DNA from: Amorphophallus konjac
Lineage: Eukaryota > Streptophyta > Magnoliopsida > Alismatales > Araceae
Direction of reading: 5' to 3'
Length of the DNA: 64,000 bases
NCBI GenBank assembly: GCA_022559845.1
Contig: CM040128.1
Span: forward strand, 266,544,698-266,608,697
Of this stretch, positions 1 through 11,068 are shown one piece after another. Every line of letters begins with the position of its first letter. The first letter of the stretch is position 1. The position numbers were made by a program, and so were the translations under genes. The notes below the pieces were generated by a model. That model was not told the DNA's origin, did no database searches, and worked only from the letters and a program-made list of their open reading frames with translations.

Positions 1-762
1 TTCAACCAGTGAAAACTTGGCGCTGGTTTTGGTGACTTTCGAGTCCGGGAGAGTCCGTGGCGGCAACAACAGCGAGTACCTACCAGGCAGTCACAGAAGC
101 AGGCAGAACCGGTGAAGGGATCAATCGGCTACCTCCTTAGCTACTCTCCCTTCCCCGCCTGGCCGGCTTAGCGCCCCTCCCTGCATGGAGGTAGTGTTTG
201 TTTGTACCCTTAATCTCCCCACCCCGAGTTCCCCCTCCTGCGTGAGGAGTAGTGCATGTAAATATTTAAACAGGGTGAAGCTTTGTCGACGCAGTGTGCG
301 GGGAACCCACACTTCCCCGCTCACCCTCGTCTCCGAAAGGGGTTGGTTTCTTCAAACCAACCGGGTAAGCTCTAGTCCTTGCTCACTTCAGTGTTTGTTT
401 ATTTAATATCCATAAAATTGCTCCGCTGGACGAAGAGAGAGCGCCCGACCTCGGAGTTTCCAGCTTGTGTGCGGTCACCGTGGGCTTGTGAGAGAGAGTG
501 ACCCGGTGCCCCTAGGTACCTAGCCAGCCCCTTGATTGTTGGCACCGTACCCTTGGGAGGGCAACCATAGTCCTGCTGGCCCTCTACCAGCAAGGGTCTT
601 GTTCCACTACCTCCACTCGGCATCACCGAGTCACCCCGGGGAGTGTGTGCGCACGGTGGTTTGGTATTTTTTCGTAAATCTCTACTCTTGTGCTTGTGTT
701 TGCGTGATAGGTCCAAAGAATCACAACTTAGCTATTGCATTCCCAATAGTCGTGTCACATCA
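1..762 (+). repeat. 5' LTR of A1, last 762 bp
   Basis: Bases 1-762 match 5157-5909 closely, including the start at 'ttcaacca' and the end at 'cgtgtcacatca'. Small indels separate the two: the 3' copy lacks about 8 bp near 5731, in a stretch that reads 'ctggccctctaccagc' in the 5' copy. The LTR ends in CA, directly before the primer site. Short ORFs in this stretch do not resemble proteins and are ignored. Confidence 0.92.
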
Positions 763-765
763 ATT

Positions 766-777
766 TGGTATCAGAGC
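766..777 (+). other. Primer-binding site, initiator Met-tRNA type (A1)
   Basis: The 12 bases TGGTATCAGAGC are the standard plant site complementary to the 3' end of initiator methionine tRNA. They start 4 bp after the LTR's terminal CA. This fixes the element's strand and the end of the 5' LTR. Confidence 0.93.
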
Positions 778-895
778 AAGTTTTAGACTTGTCTCTACGA
801 CTCTAGTCCTAGGGCATTGGCATTTGGGTCTCCCTTGCATCATGTTTTCTATCGCTCCTTTGCATGACCACCCTAGGGAGACACCCTAAGTACCC

Positions 896-2142
896 ATGGA
901 CCACTTTGACGCTGCCGTCAACAACATTCTTGATTAGCTAGATACCATTGCCACCCGACTTGACCGGGTTGAAGCAAAAGGAACTACGGCCCTAGAGCTC
1001 GGCCCCCACAGGATGAATTTGGATGGGAAGCCAATGAACCCCCACTTAGGAACCATGGCTTTAGAGTCTGGCCTCCCCGGGATGAGTTTGATAGGGAAGG
1101 GTCGGACTATGATCCTTATTATAACTATGAGAGGCCCCGACATTATGGGCGTGAGGAAAGGCGTCCCTGGGATAACCTGGATAATCATCCCTTAAGAATG
1201 ATGCGGTTCTCTTGGCCTCCTAGGTTCATTCCACGACCGGATGATCCCAAGGACATAGGACCCTGCCCCAACCCAGCCCCTCTTTTGAAGACCCCCATGC
1301 CAAGTCCAAATGGAAGTACCCCATTTCGGCCCACTCATCTTCCTCCCACCCCTCATCCGACAAGAGTCACCCCTAGTCAACCCATACCCCGGTGAGAAGG
1401 GAGTTCCAATGGGCCAAGTGTGGGTGAGACCACTCAGGGAAATAGACAACAATGCTCTAAGTGTAGAGGCTTTGGACACTTCATCAATCAATGCCCTTCA
1501 CGAGAGATGTCCAACATACTGACTGAAGAAATAGTTACCCCTACCCAAGGGGAACTTGAGGAGGTGACCGAAGTCCATGAGGCTCCCCTAGATTGGGAAG
1601 AGGAATATGAAGCCCAATGCCAAGAGTTGGGTCAAGAGAACTCATCCCTACCCAAAGAAACCCCATTGAGCCTAACTGGGTGCACCCTCCCCTAAGAGTT
1701 ACAAGATGACCAACCAAGTCCCCCCACCCCTCCCTCCATGAGAATTGTAATTTTAGGGGAACCCCTCATTGAGTGGCTAAAGCAAAACCTCCTCCTCCAC
1801 GTCACATGCCCCTCCATGGATAACCACAACCCAATCGTGCCCACCCCACCATTCCACACAACCTACCATTCGTTCTGCTTTGTAGGAACCCTAAGGGACT
1901 TGATTAAGGGTATACTAAGGCAAATACAGGTGACAAACATGCTGGCCTTAGGAGCAAGCGACATGGGGTACCTTAGTTTCTCACACCCCTCTATCGGGTC
2001 CATCACCTCCATTTACACCAAGGGTCCTTGCACGAGTGAGCTCTTATTGTTTCTACTCGAGCCCGATGAGTTTGCACCACCCCCCTATCACAAGGAAAGG
2101 ACACTCCACCTAGGGAATCCACTTTGGCACTTATCCCATTAG
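896..2142 (+). pseudogene. Degenerate gag of A1 with a CCHC zinc knuckle
   Basis: An ATG at 896 begins a gag-like N-terminus, broken by TAG at 935-937. The capsid core seen in copy A2 is not recognisable here. A CX2CX4HX4C knuckle (CSKCRGFGHFINQC) lies at 1453-1494. The same frame runs on with one TAA at 1693-1695 and ends at 2142. The part from 1738 (starting MRIVILGEPLIEWLKQ) matches A2 closely and is unlike any domain I recognise. The acidic repeat APLDWEEEYEAQCQ near 1590-1630 is also in A2. The role would be nucleocapsid and packaging. The downstream ORF (2124-3578) is in another frame, so a frameshift lies near 2124-2142. Confidence 0.75.
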
Positions 2143-3578
2143 GAGACGAGTGCCTAGGCCACACTAGGGAGTGTATGCTTTGGAGTGCTCAAGGTCTAGG
2201 ATGGGAAGAAGCCTCATTCCCCTCAACCCAAGTCCTCCTAGATCCGCATGATCCCTTCCCGCTAGCCCCTCATTGCCAACCCACCTCCTTGCCCTCCTAC
2301 ACCTTTCCCTACCCCTCGCCCCTTTGCAAGGAGCATTACATTAGGTCCCATTGGGTTCATGATTTCCACTTCCCCACGTGCGCTAGGGACCCCATGTCTA
2401 TCTCTTGGATTGAGGCCCACCTCCACTTCACCCACCCCTCGACCCATCTTGATCCTTTTGACCCCTTCCAATGGGTTTCCGAGTACTCATGTGACCAACC
2501 TGCATCACTCACCACCCACTCCTTCCTACCCTCACCCACCTTATTGGACCAAGCCCACTCTATTTTCCTAGACCCCTTCGACCCCTATGAGTGGAAACTC
2601 CCACACCAAGCCACACACATAGAAGATGCCATTTGGATGGGAATGCATGTGTCACTACATTTTGCATCATTTGGTAGGGCTAGTATGTCAAGTCATCTCA
2701 TTTGTGTCACACATACACTAGGTCCAGTGCACGACAGGTTTACATTTGGATATGCAGGTCCTCCCCCACTCATCATCCATCTTATGCATGATAGGAGTAT
2801 ACATGGAAGTCCGAGTCCTCTGGCATTCACTGCACCCATACTTGATAGAACCATTTATGGATGCCCCGGTCCTCCTAAGTCCGTCAAAACTAATGTAACA
2901 CTTGATAGGGCTGAATTTGGTTGTCCAGGCCCCCCCTTCATCTCTAGAGGTTCAACATTCATAAAGTTGCACGGCAAGCACAACAACAATGAGGTTTACA
3001 AAAGACTGACCGATTCCCACCGCTGCCACCAAGAATTCCGTGTGGGTGATTTTGTGATGGTGAGGACTAAGAGATTCGTCTCTAGGAATGTCTCAAAACG
3101 GAGGTCTCATGGAACAGGTCCCTTCCAGGTTCTGAGGTGTATCGGCACTAATGCTTATGTGTTAGACCTCCTCGAGGAGTACGGAGTAAGCACTACTTTC
3201 AATGTGGCTGGACTTGTGCCATATAGGGGTCCCATGGTGGCACCCAGTGAGGAAATTGAGCTCATCCCATCCCTTGAGAGAGCACCTACCCTTGAGAGAA
3301 ATCCACCAGCCCAGAGAGACCAGCATGAGCAAGTAAAGCAGATATTAGATGAACATGTTACTGCCTCCGGGAGCATGGTGTATGCGTGTTACCTCGCTTG
3401 GTGGAAGGACCGGCTACCTTTGACAGACTTGTGGGTGACCCTGCCATGGCTTCCTCCGCACATGATGGATCTTTACTCGCCGGAGTCGAGTCCTTTGCAC
3501 CCCGGGGGTATGATGGGGGCATCACTTGCCCTTCACAATTTTTTGAGAGCCAGGCATGAGCCATTGTGTTCATCTTGA
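2124..3578 (+). CDS. A1 long ORF: unknown proline/histidine-rich region plus integrase GPY/F and chromodomain-like tail (484 aa)
   Basis: Residues about 1-200 are rich in P, H, S and T and match no domain I know. Residues about 200-275 hold four imperfect repeats built on DR....GCPGPP. From about residue 285 the ORF becomes a gypsy integrase C-terminus: a helix region, FRVGDFVMVRT, then GPFQVLRCIGTNAYVLDL (GPY/F module). A chromodomain-like tail follows, YACYLAWWKDRLPLTDLW and YSPESSPLHPGG. The last about 23 residues are encoded inside the 3' LTR, as in some chromoviruses. In known families these modules bind DNA or chromatin and steer integration; the integrase catalytic core is absent. Whether this is a stand-alone protein or the end of a gag fusion depends on the frameshift at 2124-2142. 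Confidence 0.72.
   Translation: MALIPLGDECLGHTRECMLWSAQGLGWEEASFPSTQVLLDPHDPFPLAPHCQPTSLPSYTFPYPSPLCKEHYIRSHWVHDFHFPTCARDPMSISWIEAHLHFTHPSTHLDPFDPFQWVSEYSCDQPASLTTHSFLPSPTLLDQAHSIFLDPFDPYEWKLPHQATHIEDAIWMGMHVSLHFASFGRASMSSHLICVTHTLGPVHDRFTFGYAGPPPLIIHLMHDRSIHGSPSPLAFTAPILDRTIYGCPGPPKSVKTNVTLDRAEFGCPGPPFISRGSTFIKLHGKHNNNEVYKRLTDSHRCHQEFRVGDFVMVRTKRFVSRNVSKRRSHGTGPFQVLRCIGTNAYVLDLLEEYGVSTTFNVAGLVPYRGPMVAPSEEIELIPSLERAPTLERNPPAQRDQHEQVKQILDEHVTASGSMVYACYLAWWKDRLPLTDLWVTLPWLPPHMMDLYSPESSPLHPGGMMGASLALHNFLRARHEPLCSS
2725..2945 (+). repeat. Four-unit in-frame protein repeat (A1)
   Basis: Four imperfect units of about 17-23 codons share a D-R core followed by G-C/S/Y-P-G-P-P: HDRFTFGYAGPP, HDRSIHGSPSP, LDRTIYGCPGPP and LDRAEFGCPGPP. 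The minus-strand copy A2 has the matching block at 43315-43540. Confidence 0.75.
3501..3510 (+). other. Polypurine tract of A1
   Basis: CCCGGGGGTA lies directly before the 3' LTR start TGATGGGGGC. Copy A2 (CCCGGGAGTA) and the autonomous element (CCGGGAGGGT) have similar tracts at the same place. Confidence 0.8.
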
Positions 3579-5909
3579 TTTTCTGAGTCTAGTCATGTAA
3601 TTTTCCTATTTTATGTGAGTCATGGTTATGTAATTTTCCTTTATTTGAGTCAAGTACCTAGGTTAGTGGGTCATCTATCTAAGTCTAAGTATCATTAGGT
3701 GGTCTAGTGGGTTAAAGGGCTCATTTCATTGGGCTTGGCCCATGGGCGCCCCCTTCCCCCCTTGGTGAGTTGTCATTAGTCCAAATGTCAAGGACTTTTT
3801 GTAAATTATGGGTTCCCTATAAATAGGACCCCAATCTCTCCTTGGAGAACGAATGAACAATTAGAATTAAGCATTCCACAAAATCTTGTGAGAATCCCTC
3901 TCTCTCTCTCTCTAGCTCTCAATCTCTCTCTCATTCTCCCTCTCTCTCTAAGAGGTGACCCCCCTTCTCTCTCTAGGGCGCACCATCCTCTCTCTTCTCC
4001 CCCCCTTGCCACCTCACCCTCCACATCAGCCCCAACCTTCCGCCTTCCCAAGGTCCATTTAATCCCACCATAATTCACACCAAGCCCCAAGCACCCTTTC
4101 ACCTTCCAAGGCAACCATTCCTCTCCCCCAAGCACCCATTCCACTACCCCAAACAACCCTTCACCTTCCCAAGACATATTGAATTTCCCTCCCCCTTGGT
4201 GGCTGCGACCAGACCCCTTCCAACCCCCCTTTCAGCCTTGGTTGACCACCCCTCTCCCCATATCCCCCTGTGGCCACTCCAAGAACCATCTTCTTACCCT
4301 ACCTTGCCTCTTGTGCTGCTAGCCCCACCACCACCATCGCCCCTCACCCATCCTCCTGCACCAGGCCGCCTCCACCTCCATTCCCTCCTTCTCCATATCC
4401 CCTCCCACCTCCTAACACTTCTACACATCAATCCCTCCCCCATATCCAATACCCCTCCACCAAAGAAGCCACCCCTTTCCACCATTTTTCTTTTAATCTG
4501 TGTGCAGCTGAAGATCTGCAGATTCACAGCGTGTTGCAGCTCCAGCCCCGACCACATCCCGGAGCCCCTGGAGGCACACCTTATATTTTTGGAAAGGTCT
4601 TCAAGACAGCTTCGGAGGCGAGGCAATCCCGCCTCGATCCGAGTTCGGGGCTGTCCGAGAGGTCCGTTCTCGCCAGATCGCGCACCCGGCATCCGACTGG
4701 AGATCAGAGCCCTAGTGCAGAAGCTTCTGCGACCACACCCCGGCTTCCCTTGGCGCGCCATTTGACCGGGATGAACTTCTACCTGTCTTCTGTCCAACGC
4801 AGCCGGCGGAGCGTCGATCGGAGCTCGGAGTTCATCGTTCCAATTTATCTCCCCCAGGTGTGCAGATCAGTCTGGTCAGAGCCAGCAGAGATACCCCTCC
4901 ACTCTTCGGGCTTCTTATCTCTGCTCCTACCTCTCCCGGTGACCAACCTGGTTGCCACTCGAAGAGGACTCGAACACAATCGCGTCCGTTCTGGTCCCGC
5001 CCCGTTCGGACTTCGGGAGTGCTCGTGGCGATTCCTTCTTCCTGCTACTGTACTCTGGAACCAGTCCGAGCCAGAACAGAACGGTCCAGTTCCAGCACCC
5101 GCCCCAGCCAGAGGCTTTGCCATGAAATTCTACAAAAATTGAAGAGTCCACCCTGTTCAACCAATGAAAACTTGGCACTGGTTTCGGTGACTTTCGAGTC
5201 CGGGAGAGTCTGTGGCGGCGACAACAGCGAGTACCTACCAGGCAGTCACAGAAGCGGGCAGAACTGGCAAAGGGATCAATCGGCTACCTCCTTAGCTACT
5301 CTCCCTTCCCCGCCTGGCTGGTTTAGCGCCCCTCCCTGCGTGGAGGTAGTGTTTATTTGTACCCTTAATCTCCCCACCCCGAGTTTCCCCTCCTGCGTGA
5401 GGAGTAGTGCATGTAAATATTTAAACAGGGTGAAGCTTCGTCGACGCAGTGTGCGGGGAACCCACACTTCCCCGCTCGCCCTCGTCTCTGAACGGGGTTG
5501 GTTTCTTCAAGTCAACTGGGTAAGCTCTAGTCCTTGCTCACTTCAGTATTTGTTTATTTAATATCCGTAAAATTGCTCCGCTGGACGGAGAGAGAGTGCC
5601 CGACCTCGGAGTTTCCAGCTTGTGTGCGGTCACCGTGGGCTTGTGAGAGAGAGTGACCCGGTGCCCCTAGGCACCTAGCCAGCCCCTTGATTGTGGGCAC
5701 CGTACCCTTGGGAGGGCAACCATAGTCCTGCTTCCAGCAAGGGTCTTGTTCCACTACCTCCACTCGGCATCACCGAGTCACCCCGGGGAGCGTGTGCGCA
5801 CGGTGGTTTGGTATTTTTTCGTAAATCTCTACTCGTGTGCTTGTGTTTGCGTGATAGGTCCAAAGGATCACAACTTAGCTGCTGCATTCCCAATAGTCGT
5901 GTCACATCA
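3511..5909 (+). repeat. 3' LTR of A1, complete (2399 bp)
   Basis: It starts TGATGGGGGCATC and ends CGTGTCACATCA. It carries a TATA box at 3818-3825, pyrimidine-rich tracts just downstream (3895-3950, a plant core-promoter-like feature), a long proline-coding-like C-rich stretch (about 4010-4460) and the U5-like part shared with 1-762. It diverges clearly from the A2 LTRs over its first 100 bp, so A1 and A2 are different subfamilies or ages. The long ORFs at 4196-5561 overlap each other in two frames and look like base-composition effects, so I do not call genes here. Confidence 0.92.
3818..3825 (+). promoter_or_regulatory. TATA box of the A1 LTR
   Basis: TATAAATA about 310 bp into the LTR is followed within about 70 bp by CT-rich tracts. 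This is the expected layout for an LTR promoter at the U3/R boundary. The start site itself cannot be read from sequence. Confidence 0.6.
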
Positions 5910-7195
5910 CCGTTTCTTCCTGTCTACTGTAAACAGCTATAAAACCGACCTTCATGCTAATCTAGGGCAGATAGATGTATGGTAAAATATGCCAACAAGT
6001 AAATATGGCCTGATAAAACTACATTAAAGCATGGAGATGCATGGGTAGTCATGATTTAAACTAGAATTTATCATTTTCGTTATTAACAGTAGGAACTATG
6101 CATGCTGAGAAATATGATTACGCAGTGAAATCAAACTATTAAATACAACGTGTACAATGCATGAAAACTCATGACACAAGGGTTTTTACTCCTAACTCAT
6201 TGTTCTAACCATCCATGCTGAGAAATATGATAGCCTTCGAATTTCTGACTGGAAGGAAGCCCTAGTTCTGCACATCATGTGCCAAATCAGTAACTTCTCA
6301 TCCTTCTATTTCTCGATCCTCTTGACCTAAATCTATGAAAATTGGAGGGTGGATAGAAGATACGAAGGAGAACAGAAAGTTTTAAAGGACTAGTTTCTAA
6401 ATACCTCGATTTGGACTCCTATTTTCCTTATCTTCACCAGACCGTCGCACTAGTTCTTGTGCAGTCCGTTGCGAACCAACAACTTTCAGAGACTCTAACT
6501 CTCCAACGGCTTGGTCTTCTAGCACGAAAATTTGTGGGAAGTTAGACAAAGTTAAGACGATCATAAAGTTTTAAATAACCAACCTATAAAGACGTCTCCT
6601 TACCTTCGAAATACGCGAGCCATCATTAGGGTTCGCATGAGTCGAAGTTAGGGTCTATTTATAGGATTCACCTAGGGTTTAAGGGATTAGATCGAACCTA
6701 GAATTCTAAATTAGAGTATTGTTAATCCCTAGAGAGTTCTAGAGAGTCTTCTGTGCTAGGTAGCTTCGATCTAAAGATGATTTGATCAACAAAGATCCAA
6801 GCTTTTCACATTTTCTTCCTTTCACGGAACTGGGGTTGCTTAGTAGTCATGGGAGGATCGCTAGGGTGGGTCTGGCGGTCGCGCGATAGACCGCCAGGCT
6901 TCATTAAATCCGAAATTTTTAGATTTTCATATTATCCACCATTTATCCCCTAATTAATGTACATATCCCATTTTAATTCCATAAATTACCTAAATTATGT
7001 TTCTATTAATGGGCTTGGGTCTAAAAGTCTTGGAAATTGGGTCTTTTGGGCCTATTTGAGTTTGGTTTAGCCCTTTGGTAAATACAAGGCCTTTAAATGT
7101 GTTAAATAAATCCTTAATTGACTATTAAGCCTTTTTAAATGTCTAATAATTATATTTTAATTCTAAAAATTCTTAAAAAATTCTCGGACGTTACA
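5910..7195 (-). repeat. Candidate 3' LTR of a minus-strand gypsy element, cut by A1
   Basis: Read on the minus strand, 7195 begins TGTAACGTCCGAGAAT, a start common in plant Tekay/Del-like LTRs. Directly upstream on that strand is a purine tract, GGGAGGACGGGAGGTTT (7196-7212). The rest is AT-rich and non-coding, with a 9-bp hairpin at 6872-6897. The other LTR end is not found and may lie beyond the A1 insertion. No matching 5' LTR is in the window. Confidence 0.45.
6872..6897. repeat. GC hairpin CTGGCGGTC / GACCGCCAG
   Basis: A perfect 9-bp stem flanks the 8-bp loop GCGCGATA. Very similar hairpins occur four times at 54809-55000, one with the same CGCGATA loop core. Confidence 0.7.
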
Positions 7196-9400
7196 AAACC
7201 TCCCGTCCTCCCAATTGAATCCATTAAGCCTCCTACCATCACCCTGATTCCCTCCACTATGCCTACACCGCTACCGACCAAACCCCTCATCCTTGCTGAA
7301 CCCACCAATCCCGCTATCATCTCTAATCCCACTGCCTCCTTACCATCTCCTAATACGAATTGATAAAACCTTCCACCAACCTAGCCATCATCCCCATAAG
7401 CCCATTGTCGGCACAAAACTTAGCGCTTCGGAGCTGGCACGTGGTTCATAAGGTCTGTCTATCCATGATCACATTCGCTAGTAATCCCCAGTCCTCATGG
7501 TAGGAAGCAGAGCAAGAAAAGGTGGACCCTCTCCTGGATGTTCATTGTGCGCTGCTACATCATGTGAAAAGAATGCCCACCCAGATATCAATTTTTGGAA
7601 TCCACCAAGATGCCCTTAAGAGGTTCCTCTAGAAAATTATGGTGAATAAAGATGTGGTAGCAGATAACAAGTCCCCAGTCTTGGCCACGATCAACAAGGG
7701 GTCGACCCTCACATTCTCCAAGGTTGACAGACCACCATGCACCACGGTCACTATCGATCAAGTGGTCAACAATGAGTTGGTCGATCGGAGAAGCCTTGGA
7801 TACAAAGGGCAGATTGGGTATAATGATATGGAAGTAAGGATCAGACAACTCGAGGGTCATAAACACCACTCCATTCTCCACATGACGCCAAATCGCAAAT
7901 TAAGCATTAAAGGCCCCACGCTATTACGAGCAAAGCATGTGCAAAGACCCGAAGGCTGACTGGTATAGGTTGTTCGATGTGGAGGATTTCCTTACAACAT
8001 TCAGGTGGTTGTTTTGGAAAGATGATTAGGAGCCAAGTGAGGACAGAAGCTTGATTAGAGAGACTTGGAAAAGAAAGGACATCATATTATCCATCCACCC
8101 CTTTCACCACCCCATTTGGTCTTTGATCCCCTATCAATTGACTTCATAACCTTCACCCCCTATTCTGGTCCACCTATCTCTGCTCATCGTCTTGCTCCTT
8201 GGCCCCGACCTTCAATTCCCTTCAAATGGCGCCTCTCAACCCCTCAAAACCTTAGATCCTAGCTTGCTCACACTTTGGCCTTCCTCCTTCATGACCTCTG
8301 ATAAGCCTCAACATTGAAGCAAAATGAGGTCAATTTTCAAGCTAATACCCTCTCCAAGAAATCTGCTACCTTTAACTTGTCTCTTGGCCTTGGGCTCTCC
8401 TTAGAGCGGGACGTCCCCTCTGTCATTTTATTGAAGTCCTCTTCATCCTCTTTAGCTTAGGATAGAGTCAGTCGGTAGAGTAGGGTTGAGTCATAGTTTA
8501 GGTTCAGTGTTGTCATCACTCAATTGTGCTTAATCACCTCATCACCTTTGTCACCCTTACTCCGTCATCCTATCGAGCAAAGATTGCAAAGTGCCATGAT
8601 GATCAAAACTACTTCAGGATCGCAAAATGCTTTAAGGAATTCACGATAAAAGTGGTGGAAGGTACATTTTATTTTGCGTATGAATTTACTTTCATTTATC
8701 ATTATCTCACTTTATCTCTACGCATGGTTAGAAAATAGAGGTGCTTCATTATAATCACGGGTAATAATATTAGGTCAAATTAGAGTTTGCTTTTGCAGCA
8801 CTTAGGTTACGATAACTCTCCACTGAGAGTCCAAAATTTCCTCCCCAGTCCTTAAGGGTGACCCTCAGCTCGGCCCTCACACCACACGGCAAAATGTAGC
8901 TAACTCCCTTGAAGAAGACCATCGCTGCCTTGTCCATACCTGGGGATGCACGAAGGTTCTTTCTTTTCCCCACTTAGCCGAACTGTAGGGGCAAGAGGTG
9001 GAATGGGTAATAGAACCAACTTAAACACTCCCCAACTAGAGGAAGTGTCATATAGCGGCAGTCTCAATAGGACCTACAACAAAAATATCATGCAAAAACA
9101 TTCAAATGCAAGTAAGCAAAAAAATATAAATATATGCAAAAAAAGAAAAGAGACATGATAAGAGTGACAATACCATTTTTCCAGAGACGTTATGAGCCTG
9201 ATCGTATGCGTGCCTCAAATAAAAGTAGATCCAAAAAGTAAAGACTGAAAGCCCCAACACAACGGATCGAATCTCCAGGGGTAGTATTGTGAAAGGAAGT
9301 CAAACCTGACACCTCTCAACCTATACTAGGCTTATCCCCAAGTTATCTTCGCTTTCTCCTTCTAAGACCAGTCGCTTCCCGGGTATGGCCTTAGTAAGGG
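7196..9400. other. No recognisable gene; decayed element interior
   Basis: Several ORFs of 60-106 codons occur on both strands (for example 7639-7959 plus, 7588-7881 minus). None shows a motif I recognise. The stretch sits next to a candidate minus-strand LTR and its purine tract, so it may be the decayed 3' interior of that element. 9060-9160 is A-rich simple sequence. Confidence 0.5.
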
Positions 9401-11068
9401 CATCGTTCATCAGGGGCAATTGGTTATAAGGAACCACCAATGCACACTGTGTTCTAAAAAGTCTTTAGCGAAAGAGGAAGGAAGGTGGATTGCTAACTAG
9501 TAGTTTAAACTAGCCTTAGTGTTGCGGGTAGCCAAAAAAAAAATCAAACATGTCAAAATCTAAAAAAATCAAAATTTTCAGAAAATAGCGAAAGTATTTA
9601 TCATTGCATGCATTTAGTTATTGTTCTTCATTTCTTTTTGCCTATTTAATAAGGCTTAGCCCCTTGATCAATATTAAGGATTTGGTTAACGTAATTCTCT
9701 TGCTTAAAGACACGAGACTAAGCCTAAGGACGGACCTAACCTCTTTGCTCGCTTTTTAGTATGCATGATACAGGTTTGGAGCATGATAATGTTCAAAGTC
9801 CACTTACCCAATTCTCCATCTCCATCCTTGATTAACCCCTCCTGAATCATTTCTCATGTCACCTAGGGTCCAATCTATTTCATAGAGTCAGGGTCTGTAC
9901 AACTAGCAAGGGGGGTTAATAGGTCCATCATGGTCACGGTCTACACGGAGACCATGTTCTATTCGCAATGCTCTTAGCGATCGTGTTCTGGTCTACATTG
10001 TGTTCCGCTTATTCTTTTTTTGGTCAGTCTTTTCATATGGTTTTGTTCATTTTCTACTTGTTTATTCATGCTTTCTTTATTTTAGTTATTTTATGTTCAT
10101 TATTTTATGAAAATGCATAAAAATCTAAAAATCCAAAAAATTCCACTACACCACAGGTAAGTTAGGTATGCTTTCTATCCCTATTCTTATGCATCTTACT
10201 ATATAGTATCTTGCTCTATTATATTATCTCAAGGACTTGTTGGTTCTCCGTGTGTTTTAGGATATGATGTTCCCCTTTACTAAAAATGATGATGATCTAG
10301 GAACATACAGTTAATTGTTGGATAGGCCATTAGGTTGAATCAATTGGGAGACGATGGACTCCATCTCGTACGCCGTGGTTATAAGGACACTCTTGACCGT
10401 AGTTTTTTTAATTTAACAATATTATCCTTGAGTACTTTTCTATTTTATCTTCCTTTGCATTCGATTTTATGATTCTTTTTCCTTTAACCTAACATACATC
10501 ATGTTACTTGTGAGTATTCATGACTCATAATCTTTCAAAGATTTCTCCCTTGCAATAGTCAATTGCACTTCAAGTCTTGAATAAGAGATTCCCATTCTAA
10601 TCCGAATTTGAAAGTCTTCTTTGAGCTAGTTGCTTAGTTCAGTTAATCAGCATGATCTTGTCTCGAATTTCCTCTCAATTCAATTTAGTTTAGTTTAGTC
10701 CAATCAGCTTTTTCTTCTAAGCCCATTAACTGTGAATCCCACAATGGCGTCGCTTTACGCCGGGCTCGCGAGAAGTCCACTAATGAGTGAACCTGCACAC
10801 CAATCAGGGCTAGGGTGCCTATTTGATCTCAAGAGATTGATCATCTCTTTGTCTTCTTGTTAGTTAGCTAATTCTCTCCCAGACAGGAGTCATCCATGCT
10901 ATCTTTCCCTTGTGGTTAGTTCGGAGTTTTTCAGCTAATTCCTATTGCTTGTCGGTTGTGACAGGTGTCTTTTACCTTGATATTTACTTTTTCATTCCAC
11001 TCCACTTCACCTCCACTTCATGTCATTTTCACTCGCTCCCTTGCAAAGCGGATATCAAGGAGGGCATC
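9401..11068. other. No gene seen; AT-rich element-like leader
   Basis: This non-coding stretch is rich in A/T runs (for example 9533-9595 and 10100-10145). A segment at 9945-10010 (GAGACCATGTTCTATTC...) is partly repeated at about 12015-12080. A GC patch at 10741-10790 stands out but matches no primer site I know. Confidence 0.45.

Larger units (their letters stand above)
1..5909 (+). mobile_element. Family A copy A1: non-autonomous chromovirus-like LTR retrotransposon, left end cut by the window
   Basis: The element has a partial 5' LTR (1-762), a Met-tRNA-type primer site, gag remnants with a zinc knuckle, a long ORF ending in an integrase GPY/F and chromodomain-like tail, a polypurine tract and a complete 3' LTR (3511-5909). 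No protease, reverse transcriptase, RNase H or integrase catalytic core lies between gag and the tail. The missing pol is shared with the second copy at 40346-47836, so it is a family trait and not damage to one copy. The left end and left target duplication are outside the window; any right-hand duplication would be at 5910-5914. Confidence 0.88.

Noticed and set aside
4196..5561. Three overlapping plus-strand ORFs up to 290 codons in the A1 LTR
   Set aside because: They lie in C-rich LTR sequence in different frames, have only P/S/T/L-rich composition, and are not kept open in the A2 LTRs.
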